DNA of 64,000 nucleotides from Physcomitrium patens (GCF_000002425.4 NC_037265.1:16627336-16691335); one strand, 5' to 3'; positions 1-12,842 are shown, counted from the first letter of the stretch. Program-made: numbers and translations. Notes: generated from the sequence alone by a model not told the origin.

Positions 1-325
1 GATTTAATTAGGTTTTGATTAAAATTTTATTAGATTTTGTTTAGGATTTGATTAGAATTTGATTAAGATTTATTTAGAATTTAATTAGGATTTATTTATG
101 GTTGATTAAGATTTGATTAGGATTTGGTTAAGATTGTATTAGGATTTATTTAGAATTTGATTAGGACTTGGTTAAAATTTGACTAAGATTTGATTAGAAT
201 TTGATTAGGATTTGTTTATGATTTATTTAGGATTTGACTAGAATTTGGTTAAGGTTTGTTTAAGATTTGATTAAGATTTGACTAGGATTTGGTTAGGATT
301 TGATTAAAATTTAATTAAGGTTTTT
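1..325 (+). repeat. Degenerate 11-bp tandem array (G copy 2)
   Basis: About 29 units of a degenerate 11-bp repeat with consensus near GATTTGATTAG run from the window start to about 325. Periodicity of 11 is clear by eye, with units such as GATTTGGTTAA and AATTTGACTAA. The same kind of array occurs near 9131 and 59400, each time on the same strand and followed by the same tail sequence. I read it as part of a dispersed element rather than a satellite. Some stretches also resemble degenerate plant telomere repeats, but the 11-bp period dominates. Confidence 0.8.
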
Positions 326-611
326 ATTTTAATATTTTATTAAAATTTCTATTTTAGTATATTTTTGAATTCCTATATTATTTCTTTATGATTTTTTTAA
401 AAGGACTTTAGAAATACCTTTTCTTTCTTACATAATTTCTTTGTAATTTTGATTGAATTTGATTGATGTTTGATTATACTTGCTAATCTGTAATTATAAT
501 TTATTTAAGAATCTATTAGAATTGTTAGGACTTGTTGTTGCAATTTTTCTTTTATCTTCTATAGCCAAGTGCCCAATGCATTCTCAAGCCAAACACCATG
601 TAATACGATAT
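326..611 (+). repeat. Tail of G element copy 2
   Basis: AT-rich sequence following the 11-bp array. From about 535 to 605 it contains a conserved tail with the words TTGTTGCAATTTT, AGCCAAGTGC and GCATTCTCAAGC, which recurs after the arrays near 9460-9530 and 59840-59903. The tail stops where chromovirus gag homology begins at about 612, so this copy appears to sit inside the gag of the relic at 612-5674, whose upstream part would lie outside the window. No coding capacity is visible. Confidence 0.6.
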
Positions 612-3600
612 TGGTACTAAAGAACCAAGAATTGTTCTATCTGAGAAGTTTGATGGCACAAGATGCAAGTTTCAAGTTTCTCTACAGATTATAATATGAG
701 GTAAAGAATTTGATGCTCAACTTACCTTAGTCAACATTGAGTCAAATAATTGACTTTTTTGTGAAGTGTGACAATCAATTTTTTAAATTTTAATCTAAGA
801 GCCAAATAAATGAGCCTCAATATTATTATAATTCAATGGCAATATCAATGCCTCCTCAATACATACATTTAAAAGTAGAGGATATGCAAATTGATGTAAT
901 ACATTTCAAACCTCTTATTGAGCAAGAAAAGATTTGTCACTGTTAAGAAGAATTATCCTTATATTATGAAAAATCTAAGTACACTATTCAACATTATCTA
1001 AAGAAGCAACGTAATTATAAAATGAAGAGTATAAATGTCAAAGAAGATAATATATCAAGAAACAAGTTTGTTGAGCTACAATAGGAACCGTACAGCTAGA
1101 ACCTTGTACAATACCTAATAAATGTCATATTCTTTCCTCAGAAGCTTCTTCTTGTTTTACATTAAACATTATTTTAAGACCTATATATAACAAAGCCTCT
1201 GCCTTGTAAGATTAAAGAGCCTCAATGTATTTCTTAGATGAAGAATTTAGTAAAAGATTTAACATATCTTTAGTAAAGAAAACTAAAATTATTCACATAG
1301 AAGACATAGATGGTCATTTGTTATTTTTTGGAGATAATATTCATGAAACCCTTCTTATAGAAGTAATAACTAATAGTCATAATAGCTTTTTGGTATTTAA
1401 TATCATTAAATATCTCTCTAATTCAAACATTTTAGCTTTATTATGGTTAAAAAAATACAACCTTTACATAGATTGGATTTCTTGTACTCTCAACTTTTTT
1501 AAAAGTATAATTAAGAGTGTAGTTCATCAAGTAGAAAATCACAAGTCTAGTACAATTAAACCTATGTTTGTAACTCCAAGAGCTTTCTTACATGCCACAA
1601 AAGAAGGATTACCTTGTATCATTTATGACACACTTGTTTCTAATAGTGCAAAGATTTCAAGTGGTATTCAAAGCTAATATCAAGAATTTTAAGATATATT
1701 TAAAAAAAAGAATGCGGATGCTCTTCCAAAATATTATTCCTATGACTTTTCAATTGACCTTCAAGAATGAGCACAACTGCCATTTGGACCAATCTACTAT
1801 TTATCACAAAATGAGTTGGCCAAATTTAAGGAGTATATTGAAGAAAATCTAGCCAAGAATTTCATATGCCATTCTAAATCTCTAATAAGAGTCCCAATTT
1901 TATTTGTGAAGAAAAAAGATAGATTATTGCAAATGTGTGTTAATTATCAAGGACTCAATAAGATCACCATCAAAAATATGTATCCACACTTTTTAATATC
2001 TGGACTTCTTGATCAGTTGTATCAAGTTAAGATCTATACAAAAATAAATCTACGAGGAGCATACAATTTGGTATGCATCAAAGAAAGAAATGAATAGAAG
2101 AGTACATTTCAAACTAGGTATAGATATTTTGAATATAATATCATGCCTTTTAGACTTACAAATATTCTAGCGACTTTTCCACATCTTACAAATGATGTTT
2201 TTTGAGAATTTTTGGACAATTTTGTTGTTTATTATATAGATGACATCTTGATATATTCTAAGAATATAGAAGAATATGAATTTCATGTTTTTTATGTGTT
2301 ACAAAAATTAAGAGATAGAAGACTCTATGCCAAGATTGAAAAGTGTATATTCTACTTTACTTAAGTTAACTTCTTAGGTTACATATTTTTAAACAATGGA
2401 TTTATGATGGATCCTAAGAAAATTCAAACCATTATGGATTAGAAGATTTTAAAAACGATCCAAGATGTCTAATATTTTTGGAATTTGCCAACTATTATTG
2501 GATCTTCATCAATGACTTTTCTTGAATTGCAGCTCTACTTATACATTTGACTTATAAAGATAAACTTCAATGGAATCAAGAAGTGGAAGTAGCATTTGAA
2601 GCTTTAAAGACAGACTTTGTTTTTCCACCAATCTTATATAGTGTTCACTTTTTTAAGGCATTCTTTATAGAAATAAATGCATCTGGCTTTGCTTTATATG
2701 TCATATTATCATAAATAAAAAAAATATGATAAACTTAACCTAATAGCTTTTTATTCCAAAAAGTTTTCAACAACCAAGATTAACTATGAGATCCACAATA
2801 ACGAACTTGCAATTATGGATCTTTTCAAGAATGGCATCATTATCTAAAAGGTTCTTCTAGTTCAGCCACTTTATATACAGATCATAAGAACGTCAAGTAT
2901 TTCATAACAACTTATGTTTTGAATCGTCGCCAAGCTCATTAGAGCATTTTTTTGTTAAGATTTGAATTCAATATCACCTATTGGCAAAGAAATCAACAAG
3001 ATTTGTTTGATGCCTTTTCTAGACATTCTTATCTTGTACCTAAAGAAAGAGATGTAGCTTTTGATCAACAAACGGTAATTTTGTTGAAGCTAGAATAATT
3101 TCATCTTTGAGTAGTGAAATCAACATTGACTGTTGATTCAACTTTTTTCAAAAAAATTCAATCAAGTATGTCCTCTGATCTTCTTGTTCATGATATCAAG
3201 AATACTTCTTTTAAGTCTAATGATACTTCTAAGTTTTAATTCAAAAATAACCTACTTTATTTCAAAGAATGCCTATATGTGCCAGAAGGAGAAGCACGTT
3301 TACGCATTCTTTAAGCACATCATGACTTTCTAGTATTAAGACATTTTGGATACAACAAGACTTTAGAGCTAATATTTAAAAATTTTTAGAGGTTGCAAAT
3401 GTAAAAGATTATAAAAGACTTTGTTCAATTATGTGACATTTGTTTAAGGTCAAAAATTCCTTGGCCTTGACCTTATAAATTTCTTCAGCCATTATTTATT
3501 TCAGAACAACCTTGGTCTTTTATTTCTATAGATTTTATTATAGATCTTTCAGTCTCATGATCATATATTTCTATATTTGTGTTAGTAGATTATTTTATTA

Positions 3601-4680
3601 AGATTGCATATTTTGTACCATGTACAAAATCTATCATAGGTGAAGAAATTACCAAGCTTTTTTTAGATAATATCTATTGATATTATAGATTACCAAAAGA
3701 TATTATATCGAATAATGAGACTCAATTTGTTTCAAAATTTTGGAGGATTCTTTTTAAGATTTTAAAGGTAGATATAAAGCTTTATTTGGTCTTTCATCCT
3801 TAAACCGATGGATAGATAGAGCACATAAACTAAGTTTTGGAGTAATACTTAAGGTATATTATCAATTATTAACAAGATGATTGGAGAATCCTCTCACCAT
3901 TGATAGAGTTTGCTTATAATAATACAATGCATTCTTCTATGCAACAAATACTTTTCTTTGCCAATAATGGTTACTATCTACAACTTGATACTTTTGACTT
4001 TTAAAAAGTTAATAATCTTCCAAAAAAAAGGTTGAAAAATCATTTTTCAAAGTTATATACAATAATGAAGGTGCAATTAAAGAAAGCTCAAGAATAACAA
4101 AAGATCAATGCGAATGCCTATCAAAAGAAATAATGACAATTCAATATAAGTGATAAGATATGATTGCTTTGTCGTAATATTAAGACTACTTATCTTTATG
4201 ATAAGTTGGATTATCGGAGGCTTGGACCTTTTCTTATTTGTAGATAAATCAATATAGTTGCTTATCGATTATAGCCACCGGAGTTAATGAAGATCCATCA
4301 TATCTTCCACATGTCTCTCCTTGAATCATACAAGATTGTGAATATACTAAGAAGAAGACAAGTTCCACTTCTTCTTATAGAAGTGGACAATAATAAAGAA
4401 TTCAAAATAGAAGAAGATTTGGACTCAAGGCGACTCCAAAATAAATTGGAATATCTTGTCCATTTATGTGGATATGCTATTAGTAAATGCTCATGGGAGC
4501 CAATAAAGAATCTTACAAATGCAACAAAGGTGGTGGAGGCTTTTCATCAATGACATCTATCAAAACTAAGATAAAAAATAATAAGTTTTTTCTATAAAAG
4601 AAACAAGGTCCAAAAAAGATTGTATTCTACCTTCTATCTTTGTTTGTGATTTTTGTATATTTGTGACATTAAAAAAATAG

Positions 4681-5096
4681 AAAATCAACAACTCATAGAT
4701 TTGATTCAAGAGCCTTTGTTTGTTGATTTGTCGAATGAGACATTTCAATTGTCACAACTTTCAAGATGACACAATCAAGTTGAAGATCCTTAAGAATAAT
4801 ATATTCTTTTTCAAATAGATAGCATAATATAACGTATTTGGTATCACGACCTTAGAAAGAACTCTCAATATTTGCTAATTTTATTAAAAATAGGAACAAA
4901 TCTTGACTATATTCCAAATATTTTATTTGAAGGAAGTTATAAAGGCCTCAACAACGATCAAATAACATAGTAGACTTTTCACCCTGGTATAGAACATTTT
5001 TGATGCTTAAGAGGCCCTATCAACCATCTTCAAAGAAAGCAAAGATCAGAGTATATCACAAATATAATTTGCCATATCTTGGATTTTTTGGACATA
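4681..5096 (+). pseudogene. Relic of chromovirus third ORF
   Basis: Decayed counterpart of the 140-residue ORF at 17846-18268, in the same place between the chromodomain and the 3' LTR. Recognisable stretches include the region corresponding to FEGSYEGLNNDQI and the RGPINHL block. Broken. Its presence in an old copy shows that the third ORF belonged to the family long before the young insertion. Confidence 0.75.
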
Positions 5097-5141
5097 TGAT
5101 GATCGCTTCTCATGAAACTTGTGTCTTAAAGGGAGGAGTAA

Positions 5142-5674
5142 TGTCATGGACATACTCATGTAAACCAATAATTACATATATGATTAGATAAAAATAAATA
5201 AAAGTAGATTAATTCCATAATATCTTTTATAGAAGCTTCATAGATATTGCTTTGATTTTGTAGGTATCTATAATTGATTTTTTAGGATAGAAATATGGTC
5301 AATAAGTTGGCCATGTACCACACATATAAGAAGCTTATAGAAAAAGCTATATATATGGCCCTTATGTAGAAAACTTACCTTGTAAGCTAATGCATGTGTC
5401 ATGCAAAGTCAATATGTATCAGAGGCCCTATAGAACATTGGCATGTAGCTCATAGTTAGGTAGTATATATAGAGGCAAGAGTGAAGCCCTCTTCACTCTT
5501 GTTAATTCCTTTCTTGCTTTGTATCTAGATTTAAGAGTGTTTAATTTTTTATCTTTTAGCAATAGCCATTTCAATTTCTTTTTAATATACATACTACTAT
5601 ATTACTATTTTTAATTTTTTTTTAATACAAACTTTTTAAATTTATGCATCTTCTTCTAGTTCATGTCTTTGATA
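5142..5674 (+). repeat. 3' LTR of broken chromovirus copy
   Basis: Begins TGTCATGGACATAC and ends near GTCTTTGATA, matching the ends of the family A LTR (TGTCACGG...CCTTGACA). It keeps the TATATATAGA box followed by an inverted repeat (GCAAGAGTGAAG, later CTTCACTCTTGT). Length about 533 bp, against 552 bp in the young element. Confidence 0.85.
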
Positions 5675-5689
5675 CCAAATCAATACTAA

Positions 5690-6488
5690 CAAAATTGAAA
5701 ATGCTATTGGAGTTGCTAAAAATTTGAACAATATTATCAATTATCATGTATCAATTCAAACCATTTGAAATGTTATCAAGAATTAGAATATGAAAGCCGT
5801 GGTGAAGAAAAAAAAGCCACTTCTATCTATCTGTTATCAAAAATAATGCTTGGATTTTGTTCTTAAGTATAAGGAGTAGGCTATAGAAGATTGGAAGAAG
5901 GTTATTTGGTCAAATGAGATAAAAATCAATAAATTTGGATTAGATGGCAAAAAATGGATATAAAAATAAAAAGATCAGTTTTTGCTTGACAAGAAGATTT
6001 AAGAAATAATTAAGTATGGAGGTAGAAATACAGTGGCATGGAGTTGTATGAGATGGAATGGAATTAAGAGGATGGCAAAAGTTGAGGGGAAGATGGATGC
6101 CAAGCAATTCGTAGAAAATCTTGAAAAAAAACCTACTTCTTAGTATTGAAGAATGTGGCATTTTTAAAGAGGAGGTGATTTTTTAGCAAGATAACGATCT
6201 CAAATATAATCCAAAACTAGCATGGAAGTACTTTGATCATCATGGAATTAAAGTAATAAATTGGTCTATCCAATCTTTTAAACTTAATTCCATTGAATAA
6301 CTTTGAGAGCACCTCAAATACTAGCTCAATACTTGGAAGATAAAATTAAAGAAAGTTTAGAAATTATGGAAAAAATAGCTACAAAATAGAATAAAATTGA
6401 AGTAGTTTTATACCAAAAATTAATAGAAAGTATACTTAGGAGGTTAGAAGCAATTATTAAGGCCAAAAGAGGTCCTAAAAAGTACTAA
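5690..6488 (+). pseudogene. Tc1-family (DD34E) transposase pseudogene
   Basis: Decayed Tc1/mariner transposase. Reading on the + strand gives EDWKKVIWSNEIKIN, KYGGRNTVAWSCMRWNGI, KVEGKMDAKQF, then QDNDLKYNPKLAWKYF, NWSIQSFKLNSIE and a C-terminal LIESILRRLEAIIKAKRG before a stop at 6486-6488. These match the Tc1 blocks WSDE, GGG..MVWGC, QDND and QSPDLNPIE. Counting from the D of QDN to the E of NSIE gives 34 intervening residues, the Tc1 DD34E signature. The first catalytic Asp reads Asn. There are several in-frame stops and a frameshift after about 6135, and the N-terminal DNA-binding part is poorly preserved. I found no convincing terminal inverted repeats. The C-terminal wording resembles fungal Tc1 elements as I remember them; that is an impression, not a search. 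Confidence 0.85.
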
Positions 6489-6759
6489 TATATAATTAGA
6501 TACAACACTCAAAAAAATATTTCAATATCATTCTCAATTCGATTAATCATAGCTCTACAATTATTTAATGGATTCTTTTCAATCTAAGCTCATTTAATAG
6601 GTATAGAAGAGTACTTTATTTATTATACAAACCATGTATCTTTATTTACTACAATTCATCTGTAATATACCATTTTTTCTTAAATATGTCAATATTGAAA
6701 TAATATTTTGAATCATTGTATTTTTAAAATAGATTAAGATATTTTTTAAATAATAAAAA
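6489..6759. other. AT-rich spacer, nothing recognised
   Basis: AT-rich DNA between the Tc1 transposase relic and the minus-strand chromovirus fragment. It may contain the lost 3' end of the Tc1 element, but no terminal repeat was seen. Confidence 0.5.
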
Positions 6760-7435
6760 ATAAAATCATCCAAAAAATCTCAAAATACATCATTTATTAG
6801 ATGTTGAAAATTTGCAAGTGCATTTATAGGCATGACATTATATTCAAAAATATCCGTACTTAGTTTAAAATATTGTCATGTAGTAACACAACTATATGGT
6901 AAAAAATAAAAATATAGATATTTTTATAGAAGAGACTAATAAGAAGATATAATAGAAAAATAATGATAAATAATAGAAAGGTGATAAAAAGTTTAGTCTT
7001 AATTTTTCCTTTTAAAGTAGGATCTTTTATTTTTTTTTGTTAGAACATTAATGTCTCAAATCAAAATAAAGAAATAAGTAATTGATATAGACATATTTAG
7101 AAAAGAATAATCAATAGATTTTAATAAAAATTACCTAAAATTATCAAATATTGATATCCAAAGAGATCCGGTTGTCAATTTGAGACGAAATCAGATCCTA
7201 AAAGACAAAACCATGTACCTACAATAACTTTGAGGGTTTTTGGGAGATTAGAGAGTAGGAATTGAGAGCAAGATTGTAAAGAGATTTTTGGGCATTGAGT
7301 TTATATTAATTTAATTAATATTCAATTTTTGGAGGATTTTCAAAATTAGTGATGTTCTTGGTTGGATTAGATTTTAAAAAATAAAATTGTGTTTACAAAA
7401 TTAACAGTCTCTTAAGTTCTATGGTATATGTATGA

Positions 7436-8661
7436 TGTCATATTGTAATTATTTATTGTATGTAAAAATTAATTAAAATATATAATATATTTACATTTAT
7501 TATATAATATATTATATTAAAATAGTAAATAGATTAATTTAAAAAAATTTGATTTAAAAAAATTTACTGTAAGATTATTTATGTTGATTATAGTGTTTAA
7601 ATTATATAAGATTTTGATATTTAGTATAAAATTAAAAAAGAAGATTGAGACTCAAAAATAAAGATTCAAACCTCTAAGAAACTTATTTAGAGGGATGAAA
7701 GCAAGGTAAAGATGGAGAAAGGCAAAAAATAAAGATATTCATCCCTATTGGTCGAAGGCCATGCCCATTCAGCAAGCTATTTACAATCATAACAAGGATT
7801 TTAGCAACTTCAGAAAGTTCATTTAAGAATCAAAAGTAAGAATTATAAAGTTTAGGATTTGAACTACAATTTGTGTACAAATTTTAGAGGATTTGGAGTC
7901 AAGGTAATAAAGTTATAGCCATTTGAAGTTGATGTGTCTTTTTTGACATACTGTTGCTATTTTGAGGATATGAGGAGTTTTATGATAGATTTTGGAAATC
8001 AAGAAAAGCAACCACAAGAACGATTCTAAGATCTACGTCTTTTGTGAAAATATTTCTGCATTTGAAGTTTGTATGAAGAAGTTATAGAACATTGAAAACA
8101 ACATATGTAATTCAAAGGATAGTATTGGCTGGAGCCATATCTTTAATTTCTAGATGAATTTTTAGCTCAAAATTTTCAAAAGTATGTGTTATTAAATTAA
8201 AAAGCTATATATAATAATTTAATGGTATTTGAATACTTAATTTGTGAGATATAAAGAAATTTGCACATAGGAATATGTTAGTAAGGATTTGAAGCTATTA
8301 TTAGGACTTTGGTAATATCTTAAGATCTGTTATAAATTTCTAAATGAAATTTGTCGTGGTAGTTGTTAAAATTATATTTAAAATTCATGTAAAATTTGAA
8401 TTTTTATATGGTCCGATTGCGAGATATGAGCTCTTGAAGTTTGAAAAAAATTCACCTTAAGGATATACAAGTTTTTATAACATTTTTATCACATTTTTGA
8501 TAATCTTTGGTACTTTGGACTTTTGTATTGATGTAATTGCCCATATAGGAAAAAATTTATATATAAGCTTGGTATTTTTTTTAATCTTCAAGCTTAATTG
8601 AGCAATTAGTGACAGCCAAAAGCCCAACGCTTTCTTAAGGAAATTTTTTTCTACCCTGACA
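7436..8661 (+). repeat. LTR-like repeat, family E
   Basis: Begins TGTCATATTG and ends CCCTGACA. It aligns along its whole length with the minus-strand copy at 53783-55055: shared landmarks are CATCCCTATTGGTCGAA, AAAGTTATAGCCATTTGAAG and TTGTGAGATAT. The TG...CA ends and about 1.2 kb length suggest an LTR. A TATA-like TTTATATATAAGC stretch lies near the right end. No coding sequence. I could not find a convincing target duplication, so the exact ends are uncertain. Confidence 0.65.
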
Positions 8662-9130
8662 ATAAGTGAATCTTAGACAATGTATTGATATTCTACTTGT
8701 TAGTTTGTATGCAAATTTTAAAGTCAATTGAATGGTTAGATCAAAGTATGTAAAAGAATTTGTGGGTTAAGGTTTCAAAAATTAGAGTTTAAGGGTCAAT
8801 GAGTATTTGTAAGATTTTTAGTGATTTGTTAATTAGATTGAAGTGAATTTTTTTTTGTATAGAGATTAGAATTTATTTTCAATAGTTTAATTAAATTTTG
8901 GAAGAAATTCAAAAATTCAAAAAGGAGATATTGGTGCTAGGAGTTAAACATTTAGATTGGAGTAGGAGGTCGGTCAACAACTAAGTAGAATTTCAGATTG
9001 ATCTTCTATTTGGTACATTCATTCTTCTTTAAATTTTATGTACTTATTGCCAATTTAATTTATGAGAGGTGTATAAAATCTTAAATAAGATAAACAATAT
9101 AATTGATAGATATTGAGATTCTAAATTACC

Positions 9131-9440
9131 TTAGGATTAAGTTAATTTGACTAAGATTTGGTTAAAATTTAGGATTTGTTTTAGGATTTAGAGATTGGTA
9201 AGGATTTAGGATTGGTTTAGGATTTAGGATTATTTAAGATTTAATTATGATTTAAATTAGGATTAAATTAAGATTTTATTGGAATTTATTTAAAATATAT
9301 TTAAGATTTTATTCTAATACTTTGTTTGAATTTTTTTAGGATTTATTCATACTTCTTTTGTAAATTTTAAAAGATTTCTTTGAAATTGATTAAATCTTGT
9401 TTAGTATTTTTAAGATTTAATAAGAATAATTTAGGATTTT
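9131..9440 (+). repeat. Degenerate 11-bp tandem array (G copy 1)
   Basis: Second array of GATTTG-type units, with TTTAGGATTTAGGATT stretches. It is followed at about 9463-9530 by the conserved tail (TTGTTGCAATTTTC, GCCAAGTACTTGGTGC, TTTTCAAGCAAGGC). Same strand as the arrays at 1 and 59400. Confidence 0.75.
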
Positions 9441-11993
9441 ATTAGAGTTAGAATCTTATTGTTGCAATTTTCTTTCTACTTTCTTTAGCCAAGTACTTGG
9501 TGCATTTTCAAGCAAGGCTTCACCTAATATAACAATGTAGTCTTTCATTCATCTCTTTTTTTGATGCGTATTAGATTGTGTGCCTTTCATAGATCTATTT
9601 TTATATAGATCTTAGCTTAATCCACTTAATTAAAAAATCCAAATATTAAAGGTAGCAGATACTTCTTCTTGATGGTGAATTTGTTGAGACCTCAATAATT
9701 GATACACATTTGCAATGATCCATCTTTTTTCTTTACAAATAAATTTAGATCTCTTTTTAGAGATTTGAAATAACATATGAAGTTCTTGATGAAAATTTCT
9801 TTAATATATTCTTTGAATATATTACTAATTCATTTTGTAATAAACTATAGATTGGTCCAAATAGCAATTGAATTTCTTCTCAACAATCAATTGAGTGGTC
9901 ATAGAAACAATGTTTTGAAAGTATATTTGTATTTTTCTTCTCAAATATATCTTAAAATTTTTTATATTGGCTACGAATGTCTTTCTACTATTAGAAACAA
10001 GTATGGCATAAATGACACAAGGTGATCTTTTTTTTAAAGCATGTAAGAAAGTTCTTTCATCTATAAATATAGGTTTGATTTTACTAGGCTTATAATTTTT
10101 TATTTGATTAACTATACTCTTAGTTATACTTTCAAAAAAATTAAGACTACAAGAAATCTAATCTATTAAAGGATTATACTATTTTAACCATGATAAACCT
10201 AAAATGATTAGATTAAAAGGAGATCTAATGAAATTAATACCACAAAATTACTATGACCATTAGTTACTACTTTTAGAGGAAATATTTTATAAATAATGTA
10301 TCTAAAGGACAATAGACAAATATCTATAATTTCTACATGAATAAGTTTTATTTTCTTTATTAAATTTATGTTATATCTTTTAACAAACTCTTCATGTAAA
10401 ATACAAGCTAAGGTTCTTGAATCTAGGAAGATGGAGGCTTTGTGATGTTTAGGTCCTAAATTAACATCTATTGTAAAACGAGAGGATTTTGAGGAGAAAA
10501 TAGGACCTTCATTAAGTATTGTGTAAGATTTCAAGCCTACAGTCTTTGTTATAATTACACAAACTTATTTTCTATCATATTTTATTTTTTAATAGCTTTT
10601 CTTTTTATTTTATAATTATGTTGTTTCTTTAAATAATATTGACTAGGATGCTTTGATTCTCCATAATATAAATACAATCTTTCTTAGCAATGATGAATCC
10701 TTTTTTGCTCAATAAGAGGTTTCAAATATATTGCATGAATTTACATACCTTCCACTCTAAAATATATGTATTGAAAAGACATTGATGTTACTATTGAATT
10801 ATAATAATATTGAGGCCTACTTATATAATTTTTAAATCAAAATTCAAAAAATTGGTTGTCACACTTTATAGCAAAATCAATTGCTTAATTCAATATTTGA
10901 AGATTAAATAAATTAAACATCAATTTTTTACCTCATATTGTAATCGATAAAAAAATTAGTTAATAAATACAACATCATTCTATTTAATATTAATCACAAG
11001 TTGTCAAAATTGTGATGCATATAATATTATAGATTATTTTTTTTATAAAAAAACATGAATCTTATTTATTGCAATAAAAACTATATCATATTTTCCATAC
11101 ATAGATCAAAATTTTGCCAAAAAAAGCTTCCAAATTGTCTAATATTGAATCGCGTCATTCAAGAATAGATGAAAATTATGATAACACAAATCCAAAAGAT
11201 AGTATTCTAATAAACCTAACCTGTGATTTGGGAGTTGGATAGATTTAGGATTAAAGTTCAATTATTAATTTTACTTAGTTGATGATTCTTAAAACTTTTA
11301 ATCTTGTACCATTGAACTTCTTTAGTAAGGCAATGTTTGATTCTTTAGTACTTGAATGGTGTTCTAATATGGAAGAAGGAATATGATTTCATATAGATAT
11401 TGAAGTAGCTCCAATTATCTCTATATCTTGATTTTCTGTCATTTTTATTCTTCTTTGTGGTGGTAAATTGAGTTGATGCATCACACACATTAACTCCTGC
11501 AATTGTTCTTCCATTTGTACTATTGCATTCTTTCTTGTGGTACAAATACAAGAATAATTGCCAAAAGACAAGAAAACAAGTGACTTTTTGAAGCTAAATT
11601 AGAAGTAAGAAAGGAATTGATAAGAGTGAAGAAGGCTTTATTCTTACTTTTATATTTACTATCTCCCTAGGAACTATGTGACGACATTCTATATGACCTC
11701 TAAAATGTATTGACTTTGTTCAATATATATCTTAACTTACAAGGCAAGTTTTTTATATAAATACTAGATAATTAGCTTGTTCTATAAGCTACTAATACAT
11801 ATAGCATATGATTAACTTATTGACTAAATTTCTAACCTATCAATCAATTATAAACATATATAAAGTCAAAGAAATGTCTATACAACTTCTAGAAAGCTTT
11901 TTAAAAACAAATTATGAAATTAATTTATTTTTATCTAATTCTACCTATTCATATTATCTAAGTAACAATTACAATAAATATATATCCTTGACA

Positions 11994-12488
11994 ATACATA
12001 TAGGAGGTCCTATAGAACATTGTCAAGTAGTTCTTAATTAGATAGTATATATGGAAACAAGAGTGAAGCCTTTTTTACTCTTATCAATGCATTTTTAATC
12101 CTTAGTCTTATTTCAAGACTTTTTAGTCTTCTTATCTTAAACAATAGGTATTTTAATTTAATATTATATTATTTTTGAGCAATTATTTAGTTTATTTGAG
12201 TGACACAAGGGTATTTTAATCTTTTAGTTCTTCAAGATTCATATCCTTAACAGTTTGATAAGAATGCTAACTTATTATTTTTGACTTATTTTAAAAGTGA
12301 ATGAATTATTTTACTTTTATTATCATATTTTGAAGATTGTAGATTATCCACCTTTAAACAAATAGTCTAATTTTTTCATATTAATTTGTTTTAAAAGAAA
12401 GAAAATCACTACTCTTTGGAAAAAAATTCATTTGACATTTGAGGTTACAAATTATCTTCTTTTAATTTAATTTTTGAATTTCTTTGAA
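11994..12488 (+). mobile_element. Left part of old A' chromovirus relic
   Basis: Contains the right half of an A'-type LTR (11994-12252, ending CCTTAACA, with TATATAT and a later CTTTTTTACTCTTATCAA) and the leader leading toward gag. It closely parallels 23161-23600 of the other A' copy. It abuts the minus-strand LTR at 11993 and is interrupted at 12488 by the young element A; the same A' sequence resumes at 18862. Broken and old. Confidence 0.8.
12484..12488 (+). repeat. Left target-site duplication TTGAA
   Basis: TTGAA directly before the 5' LTR of element A; the same five bases follow the 3' LTR at 18862-18866. A 5-bp duplication is standard for Ty3/gypsy integrase, and a perfect match supports a recent single insertion event. 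Confidence 0.9.
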
Positions 12489-12832
12489 TGTCACGGCCAT
12501 AATCATGTAAGCTAATAATTACATATAGAAATAGGTAGAAGTAAGTAAAAGTAGATAAAAGTAAGTTAATTGTATAATATTTAATATAGAAGCTTCCTAG
12601 AAACTTCCTAGATGCTGCTTTGACTTCATAGGTGTCTTTAATTGACTTTTTGGATTAGAAACGTGGTCAACAAGTTGGCCATGTGCCACACATGTTGTTA
12701 GCTTGAAGATCAAGCTAACTATGTGGCCCACACGTAGAAAAACTTGCCTTATAAGTCAAGGCATGTGTCCTACAAAGTCAACACATATTGGAGGTCCTAT
12801 AGAACGTCGCCACATAGCCCCTAGTTAGATAG

Positions 12833-12840
12833 TATATATA
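12833..12840 (+). promoter_or_regulatory. LTR TATA box
   Basis: TATATATA in the LTR, the only strong TATA box in it, placed about 30 bases before the sequence ACTCTTGTCAA at 12864. It is kept in the old copies too (for example near 23150 and 41098), which supports a role as the LTR promoter. Confidence 0.7.
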
Positions 12841-12842
12841 GA

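Larger units (their letters stand above)
612..5674 (+). mobile_element. Broken chromovirus copy, family A
   Basis: Relic of the same Ty3/gypsy chromovirus family as the whole-looking element at 12489-18861. By comparison with that element, parts appear in normal order: gag remnant with zinc-knuckle region (about 612-1085), protease (about 1130-1680), reverse transcriptase (about 1780-2450), RNase H (about 2560-2990), integrase (about 3290-4010), chromodomain (about 4380-4555), third-ORF remnant and a 3' LTR. It is heavily decayed with many breaks and is far richer in A and T than the young copy, so it is an old insertion. Its 5' part is not in the window; a G element abuts its gag on the left. 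Confidence 0.9.
6874..9531 (+). mobile_element. G element copy 1 (TG...CA ends, 11-bp array)
   Basis: Insertion into minus-strand chromovirus RT. It begins TGTCATGTAGTAAC and ends near AATATAACA, so its ends look like an LTR. Flanking short words (AATAT left, AATGT right) are compatible with a decayed duplication of a target that reads AACGT in another copy (26213-26217). The right part holds the 11-bp GATTTGATTAG-type array (about 9131-9440) and the conserved tail. A 1.2-kb segment of LTR family E (7436-8661) lies inside. The start resembles the left part of the copy near 58590 (TTATAGAAGAG). No protein domain is visible, so it may be a large solo LTR or a non-autonomous element. Confidence 0.55.
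6760..11993 (-). mobile_element. Broken minus-strand chromovirus split by G element
   Basis: Reads right to left: LTR remnant starting TGTCAAGG at 11993, gag remnant (about 11570-11345 and on to about 10700), protease (about 10534-10230), reverse transcriptase N-terminal part down to about 9537, then after an insertion (6874-9531) a further RT piece at about 6880-6760. The protease piece reads LGPKHHKASIFLDS, aligning with LGPKNYKASALLDS of the young element. Old and broken in many places. The two RT parts are consecutive in the family reference, which identifies the intervening DNA as an insertion. Confidence 0.85.
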
